A program made the translations under genes and the position numbers. A DNA stretch of 64,000 nucleotides from Bacteroidota bacterium (GTDB lineage Bacteria; Bacteroidota; Bacteroidia; B-17B0; Aurantibacillaceae). The stretch is from NCBI GenBank assembly GCA_016702705.1, contig JADJDM010000021.1:1-64000 (forward strand), written 5' to 3'. The first letter of the stretch is position 1. Each line of letters begins with the position of its first letter. This document shows positions 17,207 to 26,260 of this stretch, in pieces. The notes beneath the pieces are model-generated. The model saw nothing but the letters and a program-made list of their open reading frames with translations. It was not told where the DNA came from and searched no databases.

Positions 17207-19933
17207 TTAGTTTTTCAGTATTTGAACGAAACCTTTTAGTTTTTTGGTTTCAATACCTGTGTAGCGTATCATGTGTACTTCACAAATGTAGTAGTAGGTT
17301 CCACTAACACATGGTAAACTACTTTGTTTGTTTTTGCCATCCCAGTGTATTGCAGGGTCGGTAGTTTCAAACATCAAACTTCCCCATCTGTTATAAATTT
17401 TGAGGTCTATATCTTTTACAAATCTATTTTTAATTGGAATAAAAAAATCATTAATACTATCACCATTAATTGTTATAATGTTTGGCAGCTCGTATTCTGG
17501 GCAATTATCTACACAAAATTCATTAATAATCGCACTTTCATTTCCAAATGAATCAACGGCTGTTACTGCATAACAACCTGCTATTGAATTTGCATAATCA
17601 GTGGTGAAAGAGTTAATGTTATTCGCAAAAGAATCAATCTTTACATACTGACTATCTTTAATTGCGGTGTAATATAAATTATAATATAAAATATCATAAC
17701 TGCAATTTGCAGCACCATTTGCCCAAGTTATTTGTGTGATTTGCGTATTACAATCTCCATCTGCAGTTATACTTGGTTGACATGGAGCTTCTTTATCTAC
17801 TGGAGACGCGCAGGTTTTTTGTGACCAATTATCTAATGGGCTAAGAATATTTGGATCATTATATCCACCTCTGGATTTTACTTTGTAACAATAGGTTGCA
17901 CCATTTACTAAACCAGTATCAGTGTAAGAAAGGGATGATGTACTATCAATAAGGATGTAATTTAGACTTGTATTTTGTTTGTAAATGTAGTAGGTATTAT
18001 TTGTCCAAGGTGTTGATGCACTCCAATTAAGTTCAACCCTTTTTGCAAGTCCAGTTGCTGTTAATCTAACGGAAGATGCTTTTTGAGAACTTCCAATTAG
18101 GTTTCCGTTGCTATAAAAATCAAGCTTATAGTTGTAAGCGTTTACATCTGTGTTTAAATTGGTACTTGTAAAAGTAGTGTCACTTAGATTTATTAATTGC
18201 GCAAAATATGTTTGTGTTGCGCTGTAAATAACTACCGTTGGAACACCTGTTACTCCTGTTCCTTGCAGAAGTCTAAATTCATAAGGGCCTGGATTTGCAA
18301 TAGTATCTAATCCATTTACAGTTGAATTTTTTACTAACGGTTTAATCCAACGCACAAAAACTTTACCAACGCTAGCATCTGTAGTATCTACGCTTACATT
18401 CGTTAATAAAGGCACATCTCTAACTAATTTTACACAAACAACGGCTGGAGCTAAGCTAGAAGAACCATCAGCAAACACTGCAACAACAATATATGAATAG
18501 TCAATCCCTTGAACTAAATTAGAATTGTCGGTAAATGAATAATTAGGATTAGTTACACCAATGGCATTCACAGTTCCAACTAAAGAAAATCCCCAAGCAT
18601 CAGAAACGCCAGGTTCACATATAGTAGGTGAGATAGGAGCGCATCCAACTTTTCTATATATTTTATAAGAAACAATAATATTACCTGAAGTTTGGGTGCA
18701 TATAGCAGGTGGATTCCAAGTTATTAAAACACTTGAGCCAACAGGATTTGCGGTTAAATTTTGTGGAGGTGGAGCTACTACTCTTATAAAGAAGGATTCG
18801 AAATCGGTTAAACTAGTTTCACCTGTACTTGGTATATCACTGGCTTTAACTGTTATTAAGTAAGGTTGGTTGCGCACTGCATTACATGGTGGAGTCCAAT
18901 TCATGGCGCCGTTTGCGCTGCCAGGTATTGAACTGTATGTAAAAGTAGGTGCTGGATTTAAAGAAAATGGCCCGCCAGTAACTGTAAGGTCAATCATGTT
19001 ATTGTCGGGGTCAGTTGCGCTTATTAATTGCATGTAATCGGTGCCAGCTAAAATGCAAGTGTCGGGTATGTTTGCAACAACAGGTGGATTATTATTACAA
19101 ACAACAACATTAATTTGCAGATCTCTTAAAACACTACCAACTCTTACATAATCACCGTCTGAAGTTTTGCGCCATTCAGTTATTAATATACCAAAGTTAA
19201 ACTCACCTTGTATAGTTGGGTTGGGCCAATAAAAATCACCAGTTACAGGGTTAATTGTAATTCCATAATTTTGTGCAGGTATATATCCTTGAATAGGTTG
19301 AGCAAATTCTCCAAAAATTATGGATAGGTTATATGATAAGCTATCACCATTAGAGTCGAATGCACCTGGGTTGTGTATGAATGGTTTTCCAACACAGGCT
19401 TCATCAATTGGAGGATTTAATAATGTAGGAGTTGAGTTAACAGTTAAACCTGGAATATTAAATGTTTTTAAAGTGTCGGTTAGTGCAAAAGGCTGTTGAT
19501 CAGAATTTCCTATAATATTTACTATGTTTGCGTTCCTGTTAGGGTCGAACATATAAATAATATAGGTAGCACCAGAATTAAATGTGTAAACTACCTCGTA
19601 AATATTTTTTTTAAATTTGTTAGTTCCTGGATCAAGAATTTCCCCATCAAGTGCCCCATTGGTAGATCCAGAGCATAATGTTGAGCCATTTACTCTTGGT
19701 GCATTTAAGCTATCCAAAATAAATCCACCAAGTGTACTAATGTAAACTGTTTGTTCGCATCTGTCGGCAGGTGCTGATTGCGAAGTGAAACTAGTATAGG
19801 TGGTTACTCTTATTTTATATTGATTCCCACCAATCCACTGATAGGTAATTTCACCCGAACGATTATGTGTAGCAAATAAAAAACTCGCCGAAAAAATCAG
19901 CGTAAAAAATAATATAAGTTTTTTTAAATTCAT
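17207..19933 (-). CDS. Secreted protein with gliding-motility-type (CHU_C, T9SS type B) C-terminus
   Basis: From ATG 19933 the product is about 908 residues with signal peptide MNLKKLILFFTLIFSASFLFA. An upstream start at 20020 would add 29 residues before the signal peptide and overlap the divergent gene, so I prefer 19933. The N-terminal part (THNRSGEITYQWIGGNQYKI, DPNRNANIVNI) is a conserved Bacteroidota extracellular module. Fibronectin-type segments follow (NLTANPVGSSVLITWNPP, VELNWSASTPWTNNTYYIYK). The last 90 residues, ITINGDSINDFFIPI and LKIYNRWGSLMFE, are the CHU_C sorting domain. It is exported by T9SS and probably stays surface-bound. It is the first gene of the run with the glycosyltransferase, hydrolase and rluF. 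Confidence 0.85.
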   Translation of the reverse strand: MNLKKLILFFTLIFSASFLFATHNRSGEITYQWIGGNQYKIRVTTYTSFTSQSAPADRCEQTVYISTLGGFILDSLNAPRVNGSTLCSGSTNGALDGEILDPGTNKFKKNIYEVVYTFNSGATYIIYMFDPNRNANIVNIIGNSDQQPFALTDTLKTFNIPGLTVNSTPTLLNPPIDEACVGKPFIHNPGAFDSNGDSLSYNLSIIFGEFAQPIQGYIPAQNYGITINPVTGDFYWPNPTIQGEFNFGILITEWRKTSDGDYVRVGSVLRDLQINVVVCNNNPPVVANIPDTCILAGTDYMQLISATDPDNNMIDLTVTGGPFSLNPAPTFTYSSIPGSANGAMNWTPPCNAVRNQPYLITVKASDIPSTGETSLTDFESFFIRVVAPPPQNLTANPVGSSVLITWNPPAICTQTSGNIIVSYKIYRKVGCAPISPTICEPGVSDAWGFSLVGTVNAIGVTNPNYSFTDNSNLVQGIDYSYIVVAVFADGSSSLAPAVVCVKLVRDVPLLTNVSVDTTDASVGKVFVRWIKPLVKNSTVNGLDTIANPGPYEFRLLQGTGVTGVPTVVIYSATQTYFAQLINLSDTTFTSTNLNTDVNAYNYKLDFYSNGNLIGSSQKASSVRLTATGLAKRVELNWSASTPWTNNTYYIYKQNTSLNYILIDSTSSLSYTDTGLVNGATYCYKVKSRGGYNDPNILSPLDNWSQKTCASPVDKEAPCQPSITADGDCNTQITQITWANGAANCSYDILYYNLYYTAIKDSQYVKIDSFANNINSFTTDYANSIAGCYAVTAVDSFGNESAIINEFCVDNCPEYELPNIITINGDSINDFFIPIKNRFVKDIDLKIYNRWGSLMFETTDPAIHWDGKNKQSSLPCVSGTYYYICEVHMIRYTGIETKKLKGFVQILKN

Positions 19934-20050
19934 TCGTAACACAGACCTTAAAGATAGTGGTTTCCCTACTAAATTACAACAACGAAAAAAGCTATTATAT
20001 ATTTTTAAGAATTGGCACATTTTATCGAAAAAACAGCAATATTTGCAATA

Positions 20051-20617
20051 ATGAGCATTCTTCTACTAGATAACTATGATAGTTTTACTTACAACCTTAA
20101 ACATTTGGTTGAAAAGGTTGGGGAAGAGGAAGTAATTGTTAAAAGGAATGATGAAATTGAGCTCAATCAAATAAACAATTATTCTTCCATAATACTTTCG
20201 CCTGGACCTGGTTTACCAAAGGATGCAGGGATTATGCCTGATTTGTTAAAACAGTATTTTAATGAAAAGAAAATTTTAGGAGTTTGTTTAGGAATGCAGG
20301 CTATTGGAGAGTTTTTTGGTGCAGAATTAAAAAACTTAAATAAAGTTGTTCATGGCGAAGCAGTGAGAATGGACGTTATTGAAGAATCCCCACTTTTTAA
20401 AAATTGCCCCGCTAACTTTTTTGTTGCTCGTTACCATTCTTGGGTAATTGATAATAGTTTGCCAGTAAATGAATTACAAATTTTGGCCGAAGATGAAGAG
20501 CAAGAAATTATGGCAATTCAGCATATAAATCTTCCAATTTATGGCGTCCAGTTTCATCCCGAATCCATTTTATCGCAATACGGCGAAAATCTGATGAAAA
20601 ATTGGCTTTCCCTTTAA
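20051..20617 (+). CDS. trpG: Anthranilate/aminodeoxychorismate synthase glutamine amidotransferase subunit
   Basis: A class I glutamine amidotransferase of 188 residues from ATG 20051 (MSILLLDNYDSFTYNLKH, the usual family start; the longer frame from 20012 adds 13 unrelated residues). It shows ILSPGPGLPKDAG, the catalytic Cys in GVCLGMQAIGEFFG, and His/Glu in GVQFHPESIL. It supplies ammonia from glutamine to TrpE (anthranilate) or PabB (p-aminobenzoate). No trpE, trpD or pabB is adjacent, so it may serve both pathways; the choice between trpG and pabA is not settled. Confidence 0.85.
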   Translation: MSILLLDNYDSFTYNLKHLVEKVGEEEVIVKRNDEIELNQINNYSSIILSPGPGLPKDAGIMPDLLKQYFNEKKILGVCLGMQAIGEFFGAELKNLNKVVHGEAVRMDVIEESPLFKNCPANFFVARYHSWVIDNSLPVNELQILAEDEEQEIMAIQHINLPIYGVQFHPESILSQYGENLMKNWLSL

Positions 20618-20633
20618 CAAATTCGTATTTTCG
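20602..20633 (+). promoter_or_regulatory. Bacteroidota-type promoter upstream of accC
   Basis: TTG at 20602-20604 lies 21 nt before TATTTTCG at 20626-20633, close to the Bacteroidota consensus TTTG-N19-21-TAnnTTTG. The -33 element is inside the end of the preceding gene. The start codon of accC is 23 nt after the -7 box. Confidence 0.5.
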
Positions 20634-20656
20634 CTTCTTTAACACAAACAATATCT

Positions 20657-22147
20657 ATGAAGAAAATATTAGTTGCAAACCGTGGTGAAATTGCTTTGCG
20701 TGTTATGCGTAGCGCAAAAGAAATGGGTATTAAAACTGTTGCTGTTTTTTCGGAAGCAGATAGAAATGCTCCTTTTGTAAGATATGCTGATGAAGCAGTT
20801 TGTATCGGACCTCCTGCAAGTAACCAAAGTTATTTAAAGGGTGATGTCATTATTGATGTATGTAAAAAATTAGGAGTTGATGGAATTCACCCAGGTTACG
20901 GTTTCTTATCTGAAAATGCTGACTTTGCAACTAAAGTAAAAGCTGCTGGAATTACTTTTATAGGACCAAGTGCAGAAGCAATGAATATGATGGGCGATAA
21001 ATTGAGCGCAAAAGCTGCCGCCAAAAAGTTTAACGTACCAATGGTTCCAGGTAGTGCTGGGGCAATTAAAGATTTAAAAGAAGCAATTGAAGTTGCATTA
21101 GCAACCGGATTTCCTTTATTAATAAAAGCTTCTGCAGGCGGCGGCGGAAAGGGAATGCGTTTAGTTGAAAAAGTTGAGGAAGTAGAAGAGCAAATGCAAC
21201 TTGCTATGAGCGAAGCTAAATCTGCCTTTGGCGATGATGCTGTGTTTATTGAAAAATTTGTTTCAGGCCCACGTCATATCGAAATACAAGTGTTGGCAGA
21301 TAACCATGGTAACACGGTTTATTTGTTCGAGCGCGAATGTTCTATTCAGCGTCGTCACCAAAAAGTTATTGAAGAAGCTCCTTCATCTGTTTTAACTCCT
21401 GAGCTACGAAAAAAAATGGGTGAATGTGCTGTTGATGTTGCAAAGGCTTGTAACTACAGCGGGGCAGGTACAGTAGAATTTTTGGTGGATGATAAGTTGA
21501 ATTTCTATTTCCTAGAAATGAATACACGTTTGCAAGTTGAACACCCTGTATCAGAAATGATAACTGGTTTAGATTTGGTAAAAGAACAAATTAAAGTTGC
21601 GCGTAATGAGAAGTTAAGTTTTACTCAAGATGATTTAAAAATAAATGGTCATGCAGTAGAAGTTCGTGTATATGCTGAAGATCCACAAAATAATTTTTTA
21701 CCTGATATTGGAAAATTAGAAACGTATCGTATTCCAAAAGGTACTGGTGTGCGTGTTGATGATGGTTTTGAAGAGGGAATGGATATTCCTATTTATTATG
21801 ACCCCATGATTGCTAAGTTAATTACACACGGGGCAAACAGAGAAGAAGCAATTGAACGTATGTTGCGTGCAATAAGCGAATATAAAATTGTTGGCGTTGA
21901 AACTACTTTAGATTTTTGTGCTTTTGTTCTAAAACACGAAGCATTTACTTCTGGCAAATTTGATACAAATTTTATAAAATATCATTACAAGCCCGAATAC
22001 CTTAATAAACATAGTGCCGATGAAGAAGCAATTGCGGCATTAGTTGCAGCGGGTTTGTTCGAAAAAGCCAGCACGAATGTTACAGCCGAATCAAGCAAAA
22101 CTGTTAATTATTCTAAATGGAAAAAGAATCGCACGGCTTTATCGTAG
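20657..22147 (+). CDS. accC: Biotin carboxylase subunit of acetyl-CoA (or acyl-CoA) carboxylase
   Basis: The 496-residue enzyme carries the biotin carboxylase fold in order: MKKILVANRGEIALRVMRSA, GIHPGYGFLSENADFA, ATP-grasp loop SAGGGGKGMR, IEIQVLADNHGN, FLEMNTRLQVEHPVSEMITG and the C-terminal GKLETYRIPKGTGVRVDDG. It carboxylates biotin on the carrier protein using ATP and bicarbonate, the first step of fatty-acid synthesis. About 45 extra C-terminal residues compared with E. coli AccC, and the absence of accB next door, leave a propionyl-CoA carboxylase subunit possible. It ends with TAG. Confidence 0.9.
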   Translation: MKKILVANRGEIALRVMRSAKEMGIKTVAVFSEADRNAPFVRYADEAVCIGPPASNQSYLKGDVIIDVCKKLGVDGIHPGYGFLSENADFATKVKAAGITFIGPSAEAMNMMGDKLSAKAAAKKFNVPMVPGSAGAIKDLKEAIEVALATGFPLLIKASAGGGGKGMRLVEKVEEVEEQMQLAMSEAKSAFGDDAVFIEKFVSGPRHIEIQVLADNHGNTVYLFERECSIQRRHQKVIEEAPSSVLTPELRKKMGECAVDVAKACNYSGAGTVEFLVDDKLNFYFLEMNTRLQVEHPVSEMITGLDLVKEQIKVARNEKLSFTQDDLKINGHAVEVRVYAEDPQNNFLPDIGKLETYRIPKGTGVRVDDGFEEGMDIPIYYDPMIAKLITHGANREEAIERMLRAISEYKIVGVETTLDFCAFVLKHEAFTSGKFDTNFIKYHYKPEYLNKHSADEEAIAALVAAGLFEKASTNVTAESSKTVNYSKWKKNRTALS

Positions 22148-22198
22148 AACCTTGGGTTACTTTTTGCGTACAAGAATATAAATAGGAAATTAATAACC

Positions 22199-22798
22199 AT
22201 GAAAGCGCTTTTTAACATATTGTTTTTAGTAGTTTCGATTAACTTGTTTTCTCAAGAAGTTGTTGTTCCTAACGATTTAAAAATTCCATTACGTGTAAAT
22301 GCAATTGTAGTAGGCGTTGACACATTTGCTTATTTATCTTTACCCATTGTATCAATTGAAGCTCCTATGCCATTTGCTACTAAACGTAAATATGCTGAGT
22401 GGACTCGACTTAAACACAATGTAAAAAAAGCTTATCCTTACGCAATCTTAGCTTCTGCTAGATTAAAGCAATACGAAATGATTTTAGAGAAAATGTCAAA
22501 TGAAAAAGAACGTAAAGCATACATGGCTGTTGCCGAAAAGCAATTGCAAAAAGAATTTGGAGATGAATTAAAAAAACTAAGTGTTAGTCAAGGAAGAATA
22601 TTAATAAAATTAATTGATAGAGAAACCGGCAATACTTCTTATGCATTAGTAAAACAATTGCGCGGAAGTTTCTCCGCATTTATGTGGCAAAGTTTAGCTA
22701 GCCTTTTTGGCTCAAGTTTAAAAACTGAATACGACCCAGAAGGTGAAGACAGATTAATTGAAGTTGCAATTAAGCAAATCGAATCGGGGCAATTTTAA
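22199..22798 (+). CDS. DUF4294 family protein
   Basis: The 199-residue product has a signal peptide (MKALFNILFLVVSINLFSQ) and the conserved core WTRLKHNVKKAYPYAILASARL, then SQGRILIKLIDRETGNTSY and GSFSAFMWQSLASLFGSSLK. This is a Bacteroidota-specific family of unknown function, predicted periplasmic. It may be co-transcribed with accC (51 bp gap) and converges on mscS across a very long inverted repeat. Confidence 0.75.
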   Translation: MKALFNILFLVVSINLFSQEVVVPNDLKIPLRVNAIVVGVDTFAYLSLPIVSIEAPMPFATKRKYAEWTRLKHNVKKAYPYAILASARLKQYEMILEKMSNEKERKAYMAVAEKQLQKEFGDELKKLSVSQGRILIKLIDRETGNTSYALVKQLRGSFSAFMWQSLASLFGSSLKTEYDPEGEDRLIEVAIKQIESGQF

Positions 22799-22800
22799 GC

Positions 22801-22915
22801 GAGTTCTACAAATTAGATTTTTGGCGGGGGATTTCAAAATTAAAAACCCCCCCCCCCAAAGCCGGCGGGGGTTTAAAATTTTCCCCCGCGCCTAAAAATC
22901 TAATTTGTAGAACTC
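22801..22915. repeat. Long inverted repeat between convergent genes (probable bidirectional terminator)
   Basis: The outer 22 bp of each arm (22801-22822 and 22894-22915) are perfectly complementary. Inner parts GGCGGGGG, TTCAAAATT and AACCCCC pair with near-complements on the other side. The apex has a run of 11 C (22847-22857). The stem can reach about 50 bp, much longer than the other terminators here. It lies 3 bp after one stop codon and 7 bp before the other. Terminator action in both directions is likely; a mobile palindrome is an alternative origin. Confidence 0.75.
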
Positions 22916-22921
22916 TCTATA

Positions 22922-23776
22922 CTACACCTGCTTTACATAGGAAGTAACTCTTGGGCCTTCAATTTTATTTTCGTCAAAAATTTTCTTAACCAATTCTAAT
23001 GTATCACCTTTTAAATTGGCAGAATTTTGAGTTTCAGCGAATAACTTTATTGAAATAATATAACCGCCAGGGCAATAGTTAGAAAATCCAATACTAGGAG
23101 CAGGTTGTTCTAAAATCCTTGCGTCTGTAAAAACTTTATTGCTTAATAAATTTTTTACAGTTTCTATTTCATGATTTTCCGATATGCTTAAATCTACATC
23201 CACTCTTGCAGTTCCAAGTTTAGTGTGATTGATGATAAATCCGTTTGATACTGCACCGTTTGGTAAAATTATTGTACGATGATCTGGTGTAACAAGTATG
23301 GTGTTAAAAATTTGAATTTCTTTTACTTCGCCTTTTTGATTCATGGCTTCAATTGTATCGCCAACTTTGTAAGGTTTAAAAATTAAGATTAAAACTCCAC
23401 CTGCGAAATTTCCCAAGCTACCTTGCAATGCCAAACCAACCGCTAAACCAGCTGCTCCTAAAATGGCTACAAAGGAAGTTGTTTGAAAACCTAACATGCC
23501 TGCAACCGTTATGAATAAAATAATTTTTAATCCAATACCAATTAAACTTTTTAAGAATGTACGTAAAGAAACTTCTATATTTCTTCGTTCCATGCCTTTT
23601 ACGGCTAGGTATGCAATTTTACGAATAAGCCATAAACCAATTAGTAAAGTAATAATAGCAAGTATTAAATTAGGTACAAATACTTTTGCCCAATCAATTA
23701 GTTTTGTGCTGTATTCTTGAAACAAATCAACTTTATCAGTAACTGCAGATTTTATTTCTTCTTTCGTGTCGCCCAT
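22922..23776 (-). CDS. mscS: Small-conductance mechanosensitive channel, MscS family
   Basis: The 284-residue protein has three predicted membrane segments (VPNLILAIITLLIGLWLI; IGIGLKIILFITVAGML; the pore-lining helix AILGAAGLAVGLALQGSLGN). The MscS beta-domain follows (GGVLILIFKPYKVGDTIE, VTPDHRTIILPNG). Family members open on membrane tension and release solutes during hypo-osmotic shock. The gene starts one base after dprA ends and is the last of a five-gene minus-strand run. Confidence 0.9.
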   Translation of the reverse strand: MGDTKEEIKSAVTDKVDLFQEYSTKLIDWAKVFVPNLILAIITLLIGLWLIRKIAYLAVKGMERRNIEVSLRTFLKSLIGIGLKIILFITVAGMLGFQTTSFVAILGAAGLAVGLALQGSLGNFAGGVLILIFKPYKVGDTIEAMNQKGEVKEIQIFNTILVTPDHRTIILPNGAVSNGFIINHTKLGTARVDVDLSISENHEIETVKNLLSNKVFTDARILEQPAPSIGFSNYCPGGYIISIKLFAETQNSANLKGDTLELVKKIFDENKIEGPRVTSYVKQV

Positions 23777-23777
23777 T

Positions 23778-24899
23778 TTATTGATTTAATGTGTATAGTT
23801 TTCCGGGTAAGGATTTAATAATATTACTGAATTCTAATTGAAGTAAAAGTCCTGCAGTTTCGCTTGTTGTAAAACCTGCTGTGTGACAAATTTCATCCAC
23901 ATGTATAGTTGTTTTCGCTTTAATTGCATCAACAATAGCTTGTTCTTTATTGCTTAAATTAATTGGTAAAGGAATTTGTCTCGATTTTTTTATTGGCGCT
24001 TCATTGTTCTCTTGCCAATTCATAACATATAATAAATCGGCAGCATTTTCAATCAACACAGCTTTATTCCTTTTTATAAATGCATTGCAGCCCGATGACA
24101 TTTCATCATTGCTTCTTCCAGGAAAAGCAAACACATCTTTGTTGTATGAATTTGCAATTTCCGCTGTAATTAATGAGCCACCTTTTATACGCGTTTCAAC
24201 AACAATTAATGCATCGCACATGCCTGCAACAATACGATTGCGTTTTGGAAAATTTTCTCTGTCGGGATTTGTTTCGCTAATGAACTCAGTAAGTATTCCA
24301 CCTTGATTTTCCATTTTGCGCGCGATAGCCGAATGCACTGCTGGATACATTCTATCATGCCCATGTGCAACAACCCCAACAGTATCCAATTTGTTTTTTA
24401 GCGATGCTTGATGAGAATGAACATCAATACCATAAGCTAAGCCGCTTACAATTAATGCTCCTGTTCCACTTAAATCTTCAATTAATTTTTCTGTTATTTG
24501 CATTCCATAATCACTTGGAGTGCGGGTGCCAACTACGGAAATTATTTTATCTGCATTTAAATTTGCATTTCCTTTGTAATAAAGTAATACAGGTGCGTCG
24601 CTACAGTATCTTAAACGACGAGGATAATTTTCGTCATCAATAAATAAAACTTCAACTTTATTTTCTTCAATAAAACGTAATTCCTTTTCGGCACGCAACA
24701 ATACTTCTTTGTTTCCAAGATTTGAAAAAAGTACGGATGCGGTTTTTTCGGCAATGCCAGGTATTTGTATAAGTTTTTGTTTGCTTTGTGTAAATGCTTT
24801 TTCAGCACTTCCAAAAAATGCAATTAAATTTTTAGCAGTAGCATCGCCAATATTGGGAACTAAGGTGAGTGCAATTTTATATAAAAGATCTTTTTCCAT
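23778..24899 (-). CDS. dprA: DNA-processing protein DprA
   Basis: The 373-residue protein has an N-terminal helix-hairpin-helix region (IPGIAEKTASVLFSN). The central Rossmann DprA/Smf domain shows SVVGTRTPSDYG, ALIVSGLAYGIDVHSHQASL and KGGSLITAEIANSYNKDVFAFPG. A C-terminal winged-helix-like domain follows (VDEICHTAGFTTSETAGLLLQLE). DprA loads RecA on incoming single-stranded DNA during natural transformation. The full length and all core motifs suggest that the host can use imported DNA. Confidence 0.92.
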   Translation of the reverse strand: MEKDLLYKIALTLVPNIGDATAKNLIAFFGSAEKAFTQSKQKLIQIPGIAEKTASVLFSNLGNKEVLLRAEKELRFIEENKVEVLFIDDENYPRRLRYCSDAPVLLYYKGNANLNADKIISVVGTRTPSDYGMQITEKLIEDLSGTGALIVSGLAYGIDVHSHQASLKNKLDTVGVVAHGHDRMYPAVHSAIARKMENQGGILTEFISETNPDRENFPKRNRIVAGMCDALIVVETRIKGGSLITAEIANSYNKDVFAFPGRSNDEMSSGCNAFIKRNKAVLIENAADLLYVMNWQENNEAPIKKSRQIPLPINLSNKEQAIVDAIKAKTTIHVDEICHTAGFTTSETAGLLLQLEFSNIIKSLPGKLYTLNQ

Positions 24900-24951
24900 T
24901 TACTATACTACAAATGTAAAAGATTAATAAGGGAGAAAAAAGTAAAAACAA

Positions 24952-25440
24952 CTATTGTGAAGAAATAATTTTTTCTTTTAGTTCCTCATAGTTCATTTTT
25001 CTGCCAATAAACTCTTTTTTGTTGTTTTTGATTAATAACGTAGCAGGAATTGCGCCTGACCAGTCTTTCGAAACCTTATCTATAAAACTTCCATCCACCT
25101 CATCTAGCAAAATCACTTCAGTAGTGTATTTGTTTTTTTTAATAAAAGGAACAACACGTTTTTTTAATTCTTCTTTAAAATCGAGTGTAACTAAAATTAC
25201 TTTTACTTTTTGATTTTTGTATTCAGCATTTATTTTTTCAAAATCAGGTAACTCTTGCACGCAAGGTTTGCACCATGTTGCCCAAAAATTTACGATGTAA
25301 AGTGTATCGTTGTTTTTTTCTATTCTACTTAATAGTTTTTCTATTTTGTAAACAGGGATTTTCTTTTGAGAAAATGCTGTAATAGAAAAAACAAAAGCGA
25401 ATAGTGTTAGTATTCGCTTTATAGTTTTTATTGAGTTCAT
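24952..25440 (-). CDS. TlpA-like periplasmic thioredoxin
   Basis: The 162-residue protein has a signal peptide (LTLFAFVFSITAFSQ) and a thioredoxin domain with the redox motif WATWCKPC and a cis-Pro region GAIPATLLI. Such proteins are periplasmic thiol-disulphide oxidoreductases, often for cytochrome maturation or thiol repair. It lies 7 bp after punA within the same run. It is a small relative of the two-domain protein at 41940-43112. Confidence 0.8.
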   Translation of the reverse strand: MNSIKTIKRILTLFAFVFSITAFSQKKIPVYKIEKLLSRIEKNNDTLYIVNFWATWCKPCVQELPDFEKINAEYKNQKVKVILVTLDFKEELKKRVVPFIKKNKYTTEVILLDEVDGSFIDKVSKDWSGAIPATLLIKNNKKEFIGRKMNYEELKEKIISSQ

Positions 25441-25447
25441 GTGAGAT

Positions 25448-26260
25448 TTAAATTTCGCTAATCAAAGTCTTCATAATCAAAGTCATCTTCGGCTCTTGAA
25501 TAGCAGCTACACGTTGTACATCTTCGTGTGTTGTAACTTCAATTTTACCTGGCACACCTAAATCAGTTACAATGCTAATTCCAAAGCAAGGTAAACCTGC
25601 GTGGCGTGCAGCGATAACTTCGGGCACTGTGCTCATTCCAACTGCATCGCCACCAATAATACGAACGTATTTGTATTCTGCTGGAGTTTCTAATGTAGGT
25701 CCAGTTAAACCAACATAAACACCTTCGCTTACTTTAATATCTAAACGTTTTGCAATTTCTTTTGCTTTTGCAATTGCTTTGTGATCGTATGGCTCACTCA
25801 TATCAGGAAAACGAGTTCCAAATGTGCTGTAATTTTTTCCAATTAGTGGGTTTGGAAATAAATTAATGTGGTCGTTAATTATCATGATTTCTCCAATTTC
25901 AAAATCAGGATTCATACCACCACTTGCGTTTGATAAGAATAACATTTTTATCCCTAATAATTTCATTACACGCACAGGCATAACCACTTGCTCCATTGAG
26001 TAGCCTTCATAAAAGTGAAAGCGGCCTTGCATCGCAACAACTTTTTTACCACCTAATAAACCAAAAATTAATTTACCCGAATGGCCTTCAACCGTGCTTA
26101 CAGGAAAGTTAGGAATCTCTTCGTAAGGAATTACAAATTGAGTTTCAATTTCTTTTACTAAACCACCTAAACCAGTTCCTAAAATGATTCCGATTTCGGG
26201 TTGGAAATTATTCGTTTTCTGCTGAATATTTTTTGTGGTAAATTCTATTTGCTCTAACAT
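25448..26260 (-). CDS. punA: Purine-nucleoside phosphorylase
   Basis: The 270-residue enzyme has the trimeric PNP signature: [59 protein letters not shown] and [19 protein letters not shown]. It cleaves inosine and guanosine with phosphate. The start codon lies 53 bp inside the end of lpxK. No later start would keep the conserved N-terminus, so the overlap is real and implies translational coupling. Confidence 0.92.
   Translation of the reverse strand: MLEQIEFTTKNIQQKTNNFQPEIGIILGTGLGGLVKEIETQFVIPYEEIPNFPVSTVEGHSGKLIFGLLGGKKVVAMQGRFHFYEGYSMEQVVMPVRVMKLLGIKMLFLSNASGGMNPDFEIGEIMIINDHINLFPNPLIGKNYSTFGTRFPDMSEPYDHKAIAKAKEIAKRLDIKVSEGVYVGLTGPTLETPAEYKYVRIIGGDAVGMSTVPEVIAARHAGLPCFGISIVTDLGVPGKIEVTTHEDVQRVAAIQEPKMTLIMKTLISEI

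Noticed and set aside
24611..24823. Small minus-strand frame overlapping dprA
   Set aside because: It is out of frame with dprA, which is complete, and is Lys/Leu-rich as expected for a shadow frame.
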